Shown: positions 35,583 through 45,880, counted from the stretch's first letter. The stretch is DNA of 64,000 nucleotides from an uncultured Rhodobiaceae bacterium (GCA_913045225.1 CAJWPC010000001.1:223594-287593); one strand, 5' to 3'. The notes: generated by a model from the letters alone, not told the origin. Numbers and translations: made by a program.

Positions 35583-37885
35583 TGCCAACATTTTCAAAAG
35601 GTCTAGAAGACTCGCTACACAAAGCACTCTCTATAGCAAGATCTAAAAACCATGAATTTTCAACGCTTGAACATTTACTCATGGCTATAATTGATGATGA
35701 TGATGCATCTCTTGTGTTTAAACACTGTTCTGTCGATTTGGAGACATTAAAATATGAACTTGAAGGCTATCTTGATAACGAATTGAGACATATTGTACTA
35801 AAAGATAGTATTGATGTTAAGCCAACTACGAGCTTCCAAAGGGTCGTGCAAAGAGCTGTAATACATGTCCAGACTTCTGGTAAAGAGGAGGTTACAAGTG
35901 CAAATATACTTGTTGCAATATTTTCAGAAAGGGAAAGTCACGCAGTTTATTTTCTTAATAAAGTAAATTTATCAAGATATGATGTTGTAAATTATTTGAG
36001 TCATGGTAAGTCAAGTAATTCATCTGAATTGGACGATCTCGAGGCACAGGAGGTTGGTGAAGGAAAGCAAGAAAGTTTAACTCCAAACATTGATAAATAT
36101 TGCATAAATCTTAATAATAAAGCCAATAGTGGCAAGATTGACCCTGTAATTGCTCGAGATAATGAGATATTGCGGATTTGTCAGACACTGTGTAGGCGAA
36201 GAAAAAATAATCCAATTTTGGTCGGTGATCCGGGTGTTGGCAAGACGGCCATTGTAGAGGGTGTCGCACTGAATATAGTGAATGGGAAAGTACCCGATTT
36301 TTTAAAAAAGACACAGATTATCCAACTGGACATGGGGGCTTTGATTGCGGGGACAAGATATAGAGGGGATTTTGAAGAGAGGCTAAAGGATGTACTGAAG
36401 GAAATTGAAAAAATCCCTCATGCAATATTATTTATTGATGAGATACATACAATCATAGGTTCAGGAGCGACTTCCGGTGGGGCAATGGATGCCGCTAATT
36501 TACTAAAACCAGCACTTCAGTCTGGTCAAATAAAATGCATCGGCTCGACTACTTATCGTGAATTTACAAGGTATTTTGAGAAGGACAGAGCGCTTGTCAG
36601 AAGGTTCCAAAAAATAGATATAGCTGAACCAAGCATCGAAGATTCAATTAGCATAATCAGTGGTTTACGTCCTTACTTTGAAGAATTTTATCAAATTAAA
36701 TTTGATGATCAAAGTCTTATTGCTGCAGTTGAGTTATCGTCACGCTATATGCAAGATAGAAAGCTACCTGATAAAGCCATTGATCTAATTGATGAAACGG
36801 GCGCTGCTCAGGCAATACTACCTGTTGAAAAACGTAAGAAAAAAATAACTGAGAAAGAGATTGAAAAAACCCTGTCCATTATTGCAAGAATACCTGAAAA
36901 AACTGTTTCAAAATCTGATAACTCAATATTAAAGAAACTAGATAAAAGCCTTAAGAATCAAGTTTTTGGTCAAAATCATGCTGTTGAGTTATTATCATCA
37001 TCAATAAAATCATCACGCGCAGGCTTAAGGGATATTGAAAAACCAATCGGATCATATTTATTTTCAGGCCCAACTGGTGTTGGTAAAACAGAGCTTGCGA
37101 GACAACTAGCTGATACACTATCAATTGAACTTGTTCGTTTTGACATGTCTGAATATATGGAAAGACATTCCATCTCAAAGTTAATTGGCGCACCACCAGG
37201 TTATGTTGGTTATGATCAGGGGGGTCTACTAACTGAGAAAATTGAAAAAACACCTCATTGTGTATTGTTATTGGATGAAATTGAGAAGGCACATTTCGAT
37301 ATTTATAACATACTTTTACAAGTTATGGATTACGGATTCTTGAGCGACCACAACGGAAAAAAAATTGATTTTCGAAATGTCATTATAATCATGACAACAA
37401 ATGCTGGTGCCCAGGATCTGACCAAAGAATCAATAGGTTTTTCTGAGTCAAAAATTGAGCAAAATTATAGTCAAGAGATCAATAGATTATTTTCACCTGA
37501 ATTTAGAAACAGACTTGATGCAATTATACCATTCAATTCGCTATCAAAAGCCATAATGAAGCAGATAGTTGATAAGTTTGTTATAAAACTCGAGTCACAA
37601 CTTGATGAAAAAAGCGTTCTTCTCACATTAACGGAACCAGCATATGAGTGGCTTACAGAAAATGGGGTCGATGAGAAATATGGTGCAAGACCTCTACAGA
37701 GATTTATTGATGAAAAGATAAAAAAACCACTCGCAGATGAGCTACTATTTGGAAAATTAAAAAATGGGGGAAGTGTCAAGGTTGACAAGTTAGACACTGA
37801 TAGTGAACTTTCCATTTACGTTAATGGTAAAAAATTATCTAACAGCAAAAAAAAGAAAGAAACCGAAAGCCTTATGCTACACTAG
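35582..37885 (+). CDS. clpA: ATP-dependent Clp protease ATP-binding subunit ClpA
   Basis: 767 aa; two AAA modules GDPGVGKTAIVEG and GPTGVGKTELARQ; Clp N domain; after clpS. Confidence 0.96.
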   Translation: MPTFSKGLEDSLHKALSIARSKNHEFSTLEHLLMAIIDDDDASLVFKHCSVDLETLKYELEGYLDNELRHIVLKDSIDVKPTTSFQRVVQRAVIHVQTSGKEEVTSANILVAIFSERESHAVYFLNKVNLSRYDVVNYLSHGKSSNSSELDDLEAQEVGEGKQESLTPNIDKYCINLNNKANSGKIDPVIARDNEILRICQTLCRRRKNNPILVGDPGVGKTAIVEGVALNIVNGKVPDFLKKTQIIQLDMGALIAGTRYRGDFEERLKDVLKEIEKIPHAILFIDEIHTIIGSGATSGGAMDAANLLKPALQSGQIKCIGSTTYREFTRYFEKDRALVRRFQKIDIAEPSIEDSISIISGLRPYFEEFYQIKFDDQSLIAAVELSSRYMQDRKLPDKAIDLIDETGAAQAILPVEKRKKKITEKEIEKTLSIIARIPEKTVSKSDNSILKKLDKSLKNQVFGQNHAVELLSSSIKSSRAGLRDIEKPIGSYLFSGPTGVGKTELARQLADTLSIELVRFDMSEYMERHSISKLIGAPPGYVGYDQGGLLTEKIEKTPHCVLLLDEIEKAHFDIYNILLQVMDYGFLSDHNGKKIDFRNVIIIMTTNAGAQDLTKESIGFSESKIEQNYSQEINRLFSPEFRNRLDAIIPFNSLSKAIMKQIVDKFVIKLESQLDEKSVLLTLTEPAYEWLTENGVDEKYGARPLQRFIDEKIKKPLADELLFGKLKNGGSVKVDKLDTDSELSIYVNGKKLSNSKKKKETESLMLH

Positions 37886-38284
37886 AAGCTTTCTTACTGC
37901 TTCCGCTTGCTTTTCTTTACTATTTAGACTGTCAGGCATAGTCTTATTTTCTGTAAAATATGGAATGATATGAAAATGTGTATGAAAAACAACTTGTCCT
38001 GCCTCAGACTCGCAATTATGTATAATTTTGGCTCCAGCAGCCCCAAAAGCTATCTTTTGCATCTCAGCTATCTTCTTAACAAGAATACACAGCCTTTCTA
38101 AATCTTCCTCATTTATATCATATATATTTCTAGATTTTGCTTTAGGGATTGCTAACATATGACCCTGTTTCTCGGGGTAGGCGTCCATAATTACTAAGTT
38201 ACTTGAATCTTCAAAAACCCGAATTGCAGGTATTTCATTCGCCAATATTTTTGAAAAAATGTTATCTTTATCATAATTAATCAT
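37877..38284 (-). CDS. HIT family hydrolase
   Basis: 135 aa; FHTHFHIIP HIT motif, IFSKILANEIPAIRVFED. Confidence 0.9.
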   Translation of the reverse strand: MINYDKDNIFSKILANEIPAIRVFEDSSNLVIMDAYPEKQGHMLAIPKAKSRNIYDINEEDLERLCILVKKIAEMQKIAFGAAGAKIIHNCESEAGQVVFHTHFHIIPYFTENKTMPDSLNSKEKQAEAVRKLLV

Positions 38285-39416
38285 TTAATCCTCCAGTTTT
38301 TTTGAATGGGTTAAAACTTGATAGGTAATCTACCTCTTTATTAATGTACTCACCCTCTTTTTCAATGAACTCTGATACTATATTATGAATTTGCTGGTTT
38401 TGGAAAAAATGAGCAGAGTAGGTTAATGTAGGTTTATAGCCTCTAGATATCTTATGTGATCCGCCTGCGCCAGATTCTATGGTTTTCATCCGGTTCTCAA
38501 TCGCATACTCAATTGCTTGGTAATAGCATAACTCATAATGTAAAAATTTATAAAAGCCGCTTGCCCCCCAATATCTGCCATACAGTGTATGATCATTATG
38601 GAGGTGCAGGCTACTAGCTATGGTATTTCCATTTTTCTTAGCTATAATCAGTAATAAATTATCAGGCATCTTATCCACTAGATTTTCAAAGAAAATCTTA
38701 TTAAGGTAAGCATTACCCCATTTTCTATTACAAGTATCAAGGTAATGCTTGAAGAAGTTATCGAGTTGTTCGCTTGTAATATTTTGACCTTCAACTCTAT
38801 CAAAATTAATTCCGTCAGAATGCAGGCTCTTCCTCTCTTTGTTAATCATCTTCCTTTTTCTTGCATTTAAAGAATGTAAGAATTCATCAAAGTTTTTATA
38901 ATTCTGGTTATCCCAAATGAACTGCTTACTATTTCTTTTTATAAAATTATTATCTTGTAAAATACCTATTTCCGGGTCTTCGATGAAATTGATATGCGCA
39001 CTTGATATATCATACTTGTTCAGTAACGATTTTATAGCCTTTATTGATTTTTCTTTACCATTAGCGACATTTGATTTAGTAAGAAATTTGCATGATCTGA
39101 TGGGGGTAAATGGAATAGCAACAAGTAATTTTGGAAAATACTTAATATTTACTTTATTGTAAAAGTCAACCCAGGCATGATCAAAGATATATTCTCCAAA
39201 AGAATTATATTTCAAATATGCTGGTGTAAAACAGGTGATGTGGCCTTGCTCGTTTTTTTCTATTAGATGATTTGGGGCCCAGCCAAATGCATCACTTGCG
39301 CAACCTGAGCTTTCCAGTGACCATAGAAAGTCATATTTCATAAATGGGTTGTCATTATCTAAGCCTTGAAAATCATCTACTGATATTTCACTCATCGACT
39401 TACAGATTTCAATCAT
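38277..39416 (-). CDS. GNAT/FemAB-like protein (COG3146 type)
   Basis: 379 aa; ARKRKMINKERKSL, LHNDHTLYGRYWGAS, ESGAGGSHKISRGYKP. Confidence 0.75.
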   Translation of the reverse strand: MIEICKSMSEISVDDFQGLDNDNPFMKYDFLWSLESSGCASDAFGWAPNHLIEKNEQGHITCFTPAYLKYNSFGEYIFDHAWVDFYNKVNIKYFPKLLVAIPFTPIRSCKFLTKSNVANGKEKSIKAIKSLLNKYDISSAHINFIEDPEIGILQDNNFIKRNSKQFIWDNQNYKNFDEFLHSLNARKRKMINKERKSLHSDGINFDRVEGQNITSEQLDNFFKHYLDTCNRKWGNAYLNKIFFENLVDKMPDNLLLIIAKKNGNTIASSLHLHNDHTLYGRYWGASGFYKFLHYELCYYQAIEYAIENRMKTIESGAGGSHKISRGYKPTLTYSAHFFQNQQIHNIVSEFIEKEGEYINKEVDYLSSFNPFKKTGGLND

Positions 39417-39527
39417 TTTTTGCCTGCTTTCAAAGTTTTTTTTGCATTACTTAATAAGTAACTATTAATATGTACCATTTATTATATTCTATTATATGTA
39501 TATAAAAATTATTCATTCAATCTGCGT

Positions 39528-39902
39528 ATGGAAAAGAAAAATAGAAAGGTGCTAATTGTCGAAGATAACAAACTGAATATGAAGCTATTCAGAGAAATTC
39601 TAATTGCAGAGAATTGCGAAGTTATCGAGTGTGCAGATCCTATGTTCGCAATGGATAAAATTTCAAATGAGTTACCAAACCTCATTCTTATGGATATACA
39701 GTTGCCAAGAATTTCTGGCTATGATTTGATTACTTGGATAAAGGCAGATGCTAACATTTCACATATTCCAATAATTGCGATCACGGCCTTTGCGATGGAG
39801 GATGATAAGGAAAAGATATTAGCGCTCGGGTGCGAGGAGTATATGTCAAAGCCAATCTCTATGGACCCATTTATAAGAAATGTAAATAAATTTCTTGGGT
39901 AA
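39528..39902 (+). CDS. divK: single-domain response regulator, DivK-like
   Basis: 124 aa receiver; VLIVEDNKLNMKLFREIL, LILMDIQLPRISGYDL, K in MSKPIS. Confidence 0.85.
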   Translation: MEKKNRKVLIVEDNKLNMKLFREILIAENCEVIECADPMFAMDKISNELPNLILMDIQLPRISGYDLITWIKADANISHIPIIAITAFAMEDDKEKILALGCEEYMSKPISMDPFIRNVNKFLG

Positions 39903-39952
39903 AAAATTTGAAAAATTTATTTTCAATAAATTAAATTACTATATAATATCAG

Positions 39953-40075
39953 GTGAGTTTCCCTGCGGAGTTGCTCAGGTCCGCCGCATCTCCTGGGTCC
40001 GTAGGGTTTAGGTCGTATTGTTAGTCACTAAATTTGGCCTCCTCCAAATCTAGAGACTGACATATGACCAGATGA
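39953..40075 (+). ncRNA. candidate structured small RNA with anti-SD-like CCUCCU loop
   Basis: TATAAT at 39942-39947; hairpin 1 CCCTGCGGA/TCCGTAGGG (39961-40006); long hairpin 2 GGTCGTAT...ATATGACC (40011-40069) ending in ATTTGG-CCTCCT-CCAAAT. Confidence 0.6.
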
Positions 40076-40142
40076 ATTATAAAAATATCAAGTAAAATAT
40101 GATGAACTTATGTTAACCTTATTGGTTACATTCGGATTAGTA

Positions 40143-40310
40143 TTATTTGATTTTATTTTCTTTAAAATCTACATGTTTTCTGGCAACAGGATCGTATTTT
40201 TTTACGACCAACTTATCTGTCATTGTACGATTATTCTTTTTTGTAACATAAAAATATCCAGTACCAGCTGTACTTTCTAATCGTATCTTTATATTTCCAG
40301 ATTTTGCCAT
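40143..40310 (-). CDS. rpmG: 50S ribosomal protein L33
   Basis: Own translation (absent from ORF track, 55 aa): [55 protein letters not shown]. Confidence 0.97.
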   Translation of the reverse strand: MAKSGNIKIRLESTAGTGYFYVTKKNNRTMTDKLVVKKYDPVARKHVDFKENKIK

Positions 40311-40365
40311 AATTTACCTTTTTTTATATAAATATATCAATATTAAAGTAAGTCAACGAATGATT

Positions 40366-42864
40366 TTAATTTTTTTTATCTTTTAAATCTATAATTTTTA
40401 TAGCCTCTTCGAGGTTTAATGTTTCAACCGAAATATTTTTCCCAACAGAGTAATTCTTTTTCTTATACTTTAAGTAAGGCCCATATCTGCCACTAGATAA
40501 AATTATATCATTCTTAGTTTTGGGGTATTGGCCCAATATTTGATTTGGGCTTGAAGGTGACACTTTATTTTTTTCGTCAATCAACGTCACTGCTCGGTTG
40601 AGTCCTATTGCAAAAAGATCCTCAAGCTTAATACTCACATACGTATTTTCATGTTTGATATAGGGTCCATACCTGCCAATAGCACCAGTAATCTCTTGAT
40701 TTGTTTCAGGATGGTTACCAATTGATTTCGGCAGGGATATAAGCTGTAATGCTAGTTCATCTGACAAATCTTCCACCTTGATGTTTCTTGGTATTGAGAC
40801 ACGCTTTGGTTTGTCATTCTCCATATTGGAATCTTCCACTTCTAAATAAGGGCCATAACGACCACTTTGAAGTGTAATTTCATTGCCAGTCATTGGATCA
40901 ATTGCAATTACTTGCTTCTGGGTTGCGATAGCATCATTTTTTCCTAAACCATGCTGAAAGTTACAATCAGGATAATTTGAACAACATAAAAATGAACCAC
41001 TTTCAAATGACTTTAGGGTTATTTTCCCCCCGCTGCAGTCTGGGCATAGTCTTGGATTTTCTGAGTCTTGGCCAAATATGTGAGGGGCGAGTGTGTCTAC
41101 GAGGTTTTCCATGACTTCTATTCGTTCAATGTCCTTAACATTTTTAGTTTTCATATCCAGATTTGAGTAAAAATCCTCTAGTAATGATATTCTTGTAAAG
41201 TCGCCGTTTGATATTTGATCTAATTTTTGTTCTAAGTCAGCGGTAAAATCATATTTTACGTAGTCTGGATAGTAATTTTCTAAAAAGACAGTTAAAAGTC
41301 TGCCATTGCTGGTTGGGATAAATCTTTTTTGTTCTAGTTTTGTATAATTTCTCTCTGTCAAAACACTAAGTATACTTGCATAGGTTGACGGTCTTCCAAT
41401 TCCTAAGTCTTCCAAGAGCTTGATTAGTGAGGCTGGGTTGAATCGCGGTGGCGGCTCAGTATCGTGTGCATTATCTGTAAGTTTTTTACAGCTGATAGAC
41501 TCATTTTCTTCTATTCCAAATACATTTTGATTACTTAATTTTTCTTCATTCAGATCTTTTTCCGCACCATCATTTGGTTTATCATCAAAAAGTACTTGAT
41601 ACCCAGCCTCCAATCGATGTTCGCCGGATGCTCGAAAAAGATTATTCTGACCTAAATTATCAATTGCTTTAATTGTAATACTGGTTCTTTCAAATTTTGC
41701 ATTGGCCATTTGACTTGCCATTGTTCTTTTCCAAATAAGCTCATAGAGTTTGAATTGCTCATCACTTAAATGGGCTTTAATCTTTTCAGGCGCATTAGTT
41801 ATTGATGTGGGCCTGATAGCCTCGTGTGACTCTTGTGCATTCTTGGATTTTGTCTGATAAATATTCTTATTTTGAGGAACTTGCTCTGCCCCAAAAATAA
41901 CTTCGATATTATTCCTTATCTCATTTATTACGTTATCTTCTATTTGGACTCCGTCAGTTCGCATATATGTAATTAGCCCACCTTCAATCTTTTGACTATC
42001 TATTCCCTCATACAATTTTTGAGCTACTTGCATTGTTCGTGTTGGATTAAAGCCAAGTCTTTTCGACGCCTCCTGTTGTAATGTTGATGTTGTAAACGGT
42101 GGCTGGGGCTTTCTAATAATACTTGTTTTTTTAACCTCAGATACAGTGAAAATTGAATTATTTAGATTATTGATTATTGCTTTTGCTTCTTTTTCAGACT
42201 TAATATCAAATTTGTTTAATTTATTCTCATTAATAGATACTAGAGATGCTGTAAAATTTTGACCATTTTTTGCTGACATTGATGAAGTAATGGACCAATA
42301 TCTTTGGCTTTTGAAATTTTCTATCTCAATTTCTCTCTCACAAATAATTTTTAGTGCAACTGATTGAACTCTACCTGCTGATTTAACGCCTGACAGTTTA
42401 GTCCATAAAATTGGAGAAATTTTAAAGCCAATAAGATAATCTAGGGACCTCCGAGCTTTATACGCCTCAACCAGGTCACTATCAATACTCCTTGGATTGT
42501 TTATTGCATCAAGAACTTTATCTTTTGTAACGGCATTAAAAACAACCCTTTCGAAATTCTTAGATTTTTTTTTATTTAATAACTCAAAAAGGTGCCATGA
42601 AATAGCTTCACCCTCCCGATCGGGATCGGTGGCAAGTACTATTTTTTCAGATTTTTCAACTGCATGCTCAATCTCTCTCAAGGTCTTAGCCCTGCTAGTT
42701 GTTTTTTCCCATTTCATTTCAAAATCATTTTCAGGATCTATTGAACCACTTTTTGCAGGTAGGTCCCGCACATGCCCCATAGAGGCAAGTACCTTATATT
42801 CTGATCCTAAATACTTATTAATTGTTTTCGCTTTAGCTGGTGATTCTACTATTACTAATATCAT
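40366..42864 (-). CDS. topA: DNA topoisomerase I
   Basis: 832 aa; VIVESPAKAKTINKYLG, DPDREGEAI, zinc finger CPDCSGGKIT...CSNYPDC, three GRYGPY repeats. Confidence 0.97.
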   Translation of the reverse strand: MILVIVESPAKAKTINKYLGSEYKVLASMGHVRDLPAKSGSIDPENDFEMKWEKTTSRAKTLREIEHAVEKSEKIVLATDPDREGEAISWHLFELLNKKKSKNFERVVFNAVTKDKVLDAINNPRSIDSDLVEAYKARRSLDYLIGFKISPILWTKLSGVKSAGRVQSVALKIICEREIEIENFKSQRYWSITSSMSAKNGQNFTASLVSINENKLNKFDIKSEKEAKAIINNLNNSIFTVSEVKKTSIIRKPQPPFTTSTLQQEASKRLGFNPTRTMQVAQKLYEGIDSQKIEGGLITYMRTDGVQIEDNVINEIRNNIEVIFGAEQVPQNKNIYQTKSKNAQESHEAIRPTSITNAPEKIKAHLSDEQFKLYELIWKRTMASQMANAKFERTSITIKAIDNLGQNNLFRASGEHRLEAGYQVLFDDKPNDGAEKDLNEEKLSNQNVFGIEENESISCKKLTDNAHDTEPPPRFNPASLIKLLEDLGIGRPSTYASILSVLTERNYTKLEQKRFIPTSNGRLLTVFLENYYPDYVKYDFTADLEQKLDQISNGDFTRISLLEDFYSNLDMKTKNVKDIERIEVMENLVDTLAPHIFGQDSENPRLCPDCSGGKITLKSFESGSFLCCSNYPDCNFQHGLGKNDAIATQKQVIAIDPMTGNEITLQSGRYGPYLEVEDSNMENDKPKRVSIPRNIKVEDLSDELALQLISLPKSIGNHPETNQEITGAIGRYGPYIKHENTYVSIKLEDLFAIGLNRAVTLIDEKNKVSPSSPNQILGQYPKTKNDIILSSGRYGPYLKYKKKNYSVGKNISVETLNLEEAIKIIDLKDKKN

Positions 42865-42865
42865 T

Positions 42866-43504
42866 TTATTTAAGCTTAGACTCTTGCCCTTTGATCAATC
42901 TTTTTATATTTTCCATATGCCTATATATCAAAATAACGCTCATGAAAAGTATAATCGTAAAATTAATACGAAAGTCAATATCCTTCGGGCTTAAAAAATC
43001 ATAATAAATAAAGTCATTCAATTTCATCATATTTACCATAATATATACGACAGGTATTGAGATAATTGATGTTATGCTGGATAGGGAAGAGTATCGCGTG
43101 GTGACGAAAGTTGATACCCACATTAATATAAACAGCAATGAAAACAACGGGCTCATTATGAGCAAGATACCAAAATAGGCCGCAACTCCCTTTCCCCCGC
43201 GAAAATTTAGCCAAATTGGGAACACATGACCAAGCAAAGAAAAGAAACCAATGATCATGATCATGTTTGCATTTATATCAAAATATTTTGCCATCATCAT
43301 TGGTATTATGACTTTTGATATATCCAATAGCAGTGTTAAAGCACCAATTTTTCTATTACCTGCTCTGATAACATTAGTTGCCCCAATATTTTTTGAGCCG
43401 AGTTTACGAATATCAATGTTTAAAATCTTTTTCGATAGGATAAGCCCGAATGGAATACTACCTAAGAAATATGCAAATAGTGATACTAATAAAATCAAAA
43501 TCAT
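42866..43504 (-). CDS. plsY: acyl-phosphate glycerol-3-phosphate acyltransferase PlsY
   Basis: 212 aa; GSIPFGLILSKK, GSKNIGATNVIRAGNRKIG, NFRGGKGVAAYFG. Confidence 0.94.
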   Translation of the reverse strand: MILILLVSLFAYFLGSIPFGLILSKKILNIDIRKLGSKNIGATNVIRAGNRKIGALTLLLDISKVIIPMMMAKYFDINANMIMIIGFFSLLGHVFPIWLNFRGGKGVAAYFGILLIMSPLFSLLFILMWVSTFVTTRYSSLSSITSIISIPVVYIMVNMMKLNDFIYYDFLSPKDIDFRINFTIILFMSVILIYRHMENIKRLIKGQESKLK

Positions 43505-43518
43505 ATCAAAATTATTTT

Positions 43519-44820
43519 TTACTGATCTATTAAATTATGAATAATATTTCCATTAACAATTGTTAGCAATACTCTGCCTTGCATTTTTTGATTTTCAAAG
43601 GTTGTATTCTTGCATTTTGTTGTTAATTTGTCAGCATCACACACCCACGGCTGATCCAAATCAACGAGAATTAAATCGGCCTTTTTACCAACTTCAAGAC
43701 TCCCTGTATTCTCTAAGTTGAGAATCTTTGCAGGGTTATAGGATATTTTTTTCATAAGCTTTGAAAGTGAAATATAACCTTCATGGTATAAAGATAATGA
43801 TGCTGCCAGCAATGTCTCGATGCCCACAGCACCGTATGCCGCTTCTTCAAATGGTAGGCGTTTAGACTCTGTTCCTTGTGGTTCATGGTTTGATGTTATA
43901 ATATCAATTGTATCATTGTTTAAATTTTCAAGTATGTATGAACGGTCATTCTCTGATCGAAGCGGTGGCTTGACTTTAAAAAATGTCCTATATGCGGCAA
44001 TATCATTTTCATTTAATTTTAGGTTATTAATTGATACACCGCATGTAATTTTATCACTCATATCTTTGAATTTATTAACTACATCATAAGACTCGCTTGT
44101 TGAAATACACATCGAATGATACTTTACTTTCGTATGATGTGCGATACGCAATTCCCTTTCTAGCGCAATTGTTTCAGAAATTTTTGCAATTCCTGGTAGG
44201 CCAAGGCGCATTGAAATTTCACTCTCATTCATTACACCAAATTTATCAAGGTCCGATACAGGTAATTGCATAATTTGAGCATTAAAGTTTGAAGCGTAGG
44301 TGAATACATTTTTTAGTATATTTGTATTATTTATTTCATTATAAGCATCTGAGAACCCAACCGCCCCCGCTTCTTTTAGAAGGCCGATTTCAGTCATATT
44401 TTTTCCTTCATGCTTCTTTGTCAATGCCGCTATTGGTAAGATATTTATTTGTGATTTATCTTCAGATTTTCGAATTATATATTGAACTAATTCAGCTTCG
44501 TCAATGATAGGGTTAGTGTCTGGTCGACATGCGATGGATGTTATTCCAGATGCTTTAGCTGCATTACTTATATCCTCAATCGTTTCAATATGTTCATATC
44601 CAGGTTCACCAGCAAAAACCCACATATCAATAAGTCCAGGCGATAAAGCATTTTTTTTGCAATCGATTATTTTGCAATCTGAAATATCGTAATTCGGACT
44701 TGGTTTATTGAAGATTTCCTTAATAATTCCTTTTTCAACAAGCAGGGAGCCAATAAACTCCATCTCATTTTTTGGGTCCACAAGTAATGCATTTTTAATT
44801 AATAATTTCTTTTTGGTCAT
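43519..44820 (-). CDS. dihydroorotase-like protein (PyrC'/PyrX type, probably non-catalytic)
   Basis: 433 aa; LSPGLIDMWVFAGEPGYEHIETI (HxH metal motif absent), SNHEPQGTESKRLPFEEAAYGAVGIETLL; next to pyrB. Confidence 0.85.
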   Translation of the reverse strand: MTKKKLLIKNALLVDPKNEMEFIGSLLVEKGIIKEIFNKPSPNYDISDCKIIDCKKNALSPGLIDMWVFAGEPGYEHIETIEDISNAAKASGITSIACRPDTNPIIDEAELVQYIIRKSEDKSQINILPIAALTKKHEGKNMTEIGLLKEAGAVGFSDAYNEINNTNILKNVFTYASNFNAQIMQLPVSDLDKFGVMNESEISMRLGLPGIAKISETIALERELRIAHHTKVKYHSMCISTSESYDVVNKFKDMSDKITCGVSINNLKLNENDIAAYRTFFKVKPPLRSENDRSYILENLNNDTIDIITSNHEPQGTESKRLPFEEAAYGAVGIETLLAASLSLYHEGYISLSKLMKKISYNPAKILNLENTGSLEVGKKADLILVDLDQPWVCDADKLTTKCKNTTFENQKMQGRVLLTIVNGNIIHNLIDQ

Positions 44821-44827
44821 TCTTTTT

Positions 44828-45772
44828 TTACCCAGTGGCTAATGTTTCTAGAACTGCCATCCGAGCCGCTACTCCCATTTCAACTTGATCCTTGATTACG
44901 CTTTGTACATTATCTGCTACTGATGTATCAATTTCCACACCTCTATTCATTGGGCCGGGATGCATCACAATCGCATTCTTACTCGCATAGGATAACTTAT
45001 CCTCATCAAGCCCGTAGTATTGGAAATATTCTCTGGCTGAAGGAATATATGAGCTTAACATTCTCTCGTTTTGCAGTCTCAGCATCATAATTACGTCAAC
45101 ATCTCGAATACCTTCTCGCATATCTAGGTATGTTTTTACTTTGTATGCATCTATATTATTTGGAAGCAGCGTCTTGGGAGCAACAATATTGATATCCGCC
45201 CCAAGCATTGATAGTAGAATTATATTCGACCTTGCAACTCTGCTGTGTAATATATCGCCGCATATAGCTACCTTCAGTCCCTCTATCTTTTTTTTATGAT
45301 AAATTATAGTTAGAGCATCAAGTATTGCTTGCGTCGGATGCTCATGCGAGCCATCTCCTGCATTGATAACAGAGCAGTCGACCTTTTGTGATAGCAGTTC
45401 AGAAGCCCCAGCTGAATAATGGCGGACAATTAGGAGATCAGGCTTCATAGCATTCAATGTTACCGCTGTATCAATGAGGGTTTCACCTTTGGCAACTGAT
45501 GACTGTTTGAGTGACATATTGATAACGTCTGCGCCCAATCTTTTACCTGCGAGTTCAAATGAACTTTGTGTGCGCGTTGAGGGTTCAAAAAATAGATTTA
45601 TTTGTGTTTTCCCTCTGAGAATATCAGTTTTCTGTGGTTTGTTTTTGTTCTTTTCAAACCATCCTTGCGATTTTTTTATTATAAAGTTGATGTCTTGAGG
45701 GGAAAGTTTTTCAATACCCAGCAAATGTGTTAACTGAGGTAAATAAAGAGAGTCTTTATTTTTTTTATTCAT
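44828..45772 (-). CDS. pyrB: aspartate carbamoyltransferase catalytic subunit
   Basis: 314 aa; [45 protein letters not shown]. Confidence 0.96.
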   Translation of the reverse strand: MNKKNKDSLYLPQLTHLLGIEKLSPQDINFIIKKSQGWFEKNKNKPQKTDILRGKTQINLFFEPSTRTQSSFELAGKRLGADVINMSLKQSSVAKGETLIDTAVTLNAMKPDLLIVRHYSAGASELLSQKVDCSVINAGDGSHEHPTQAILDALTIIYHKKKIEGLKVAICGDILHSRVARSNIILLSMLGADINIVAPKTLLPNNIDAYKVKTYLDMREGIRDVDVIMMLRLQNERMLSSYIPSAREYFQYYGLDEDKLSYASKNAIVMHPGPMNRGVEIDTSVADNVQSVIKDQVEMGVAARMAVLETLATG

Positions 45773-45880
45773 TAAAATAATATTGTATATCGCTCTTTCA
45801 TTATTTCTGCAAGATTATTTATTTATTTTTTTTTATATTAAAAGAATGTATCCTCAAATAAATAATCACAAAGAGGCATT

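Noticed and set aside
39953-40075. Reading the divK-rpmG RNA as SRP 4.5S RNA or tmRNA
   Set aside because: Contains CAGGTCCG but lacks the SRP GGAAGCAGCC core, and lacks tmRNA tRNA-like T arm or tag reading frame; 6S RNA could not be excluded without a covariance search
43248-43266. ATGATCATGATCATG palindrome in plsY
   Set aside because: Encodes a low-complexity MIMIM stretch inside a TM segment; probably coding coincidence
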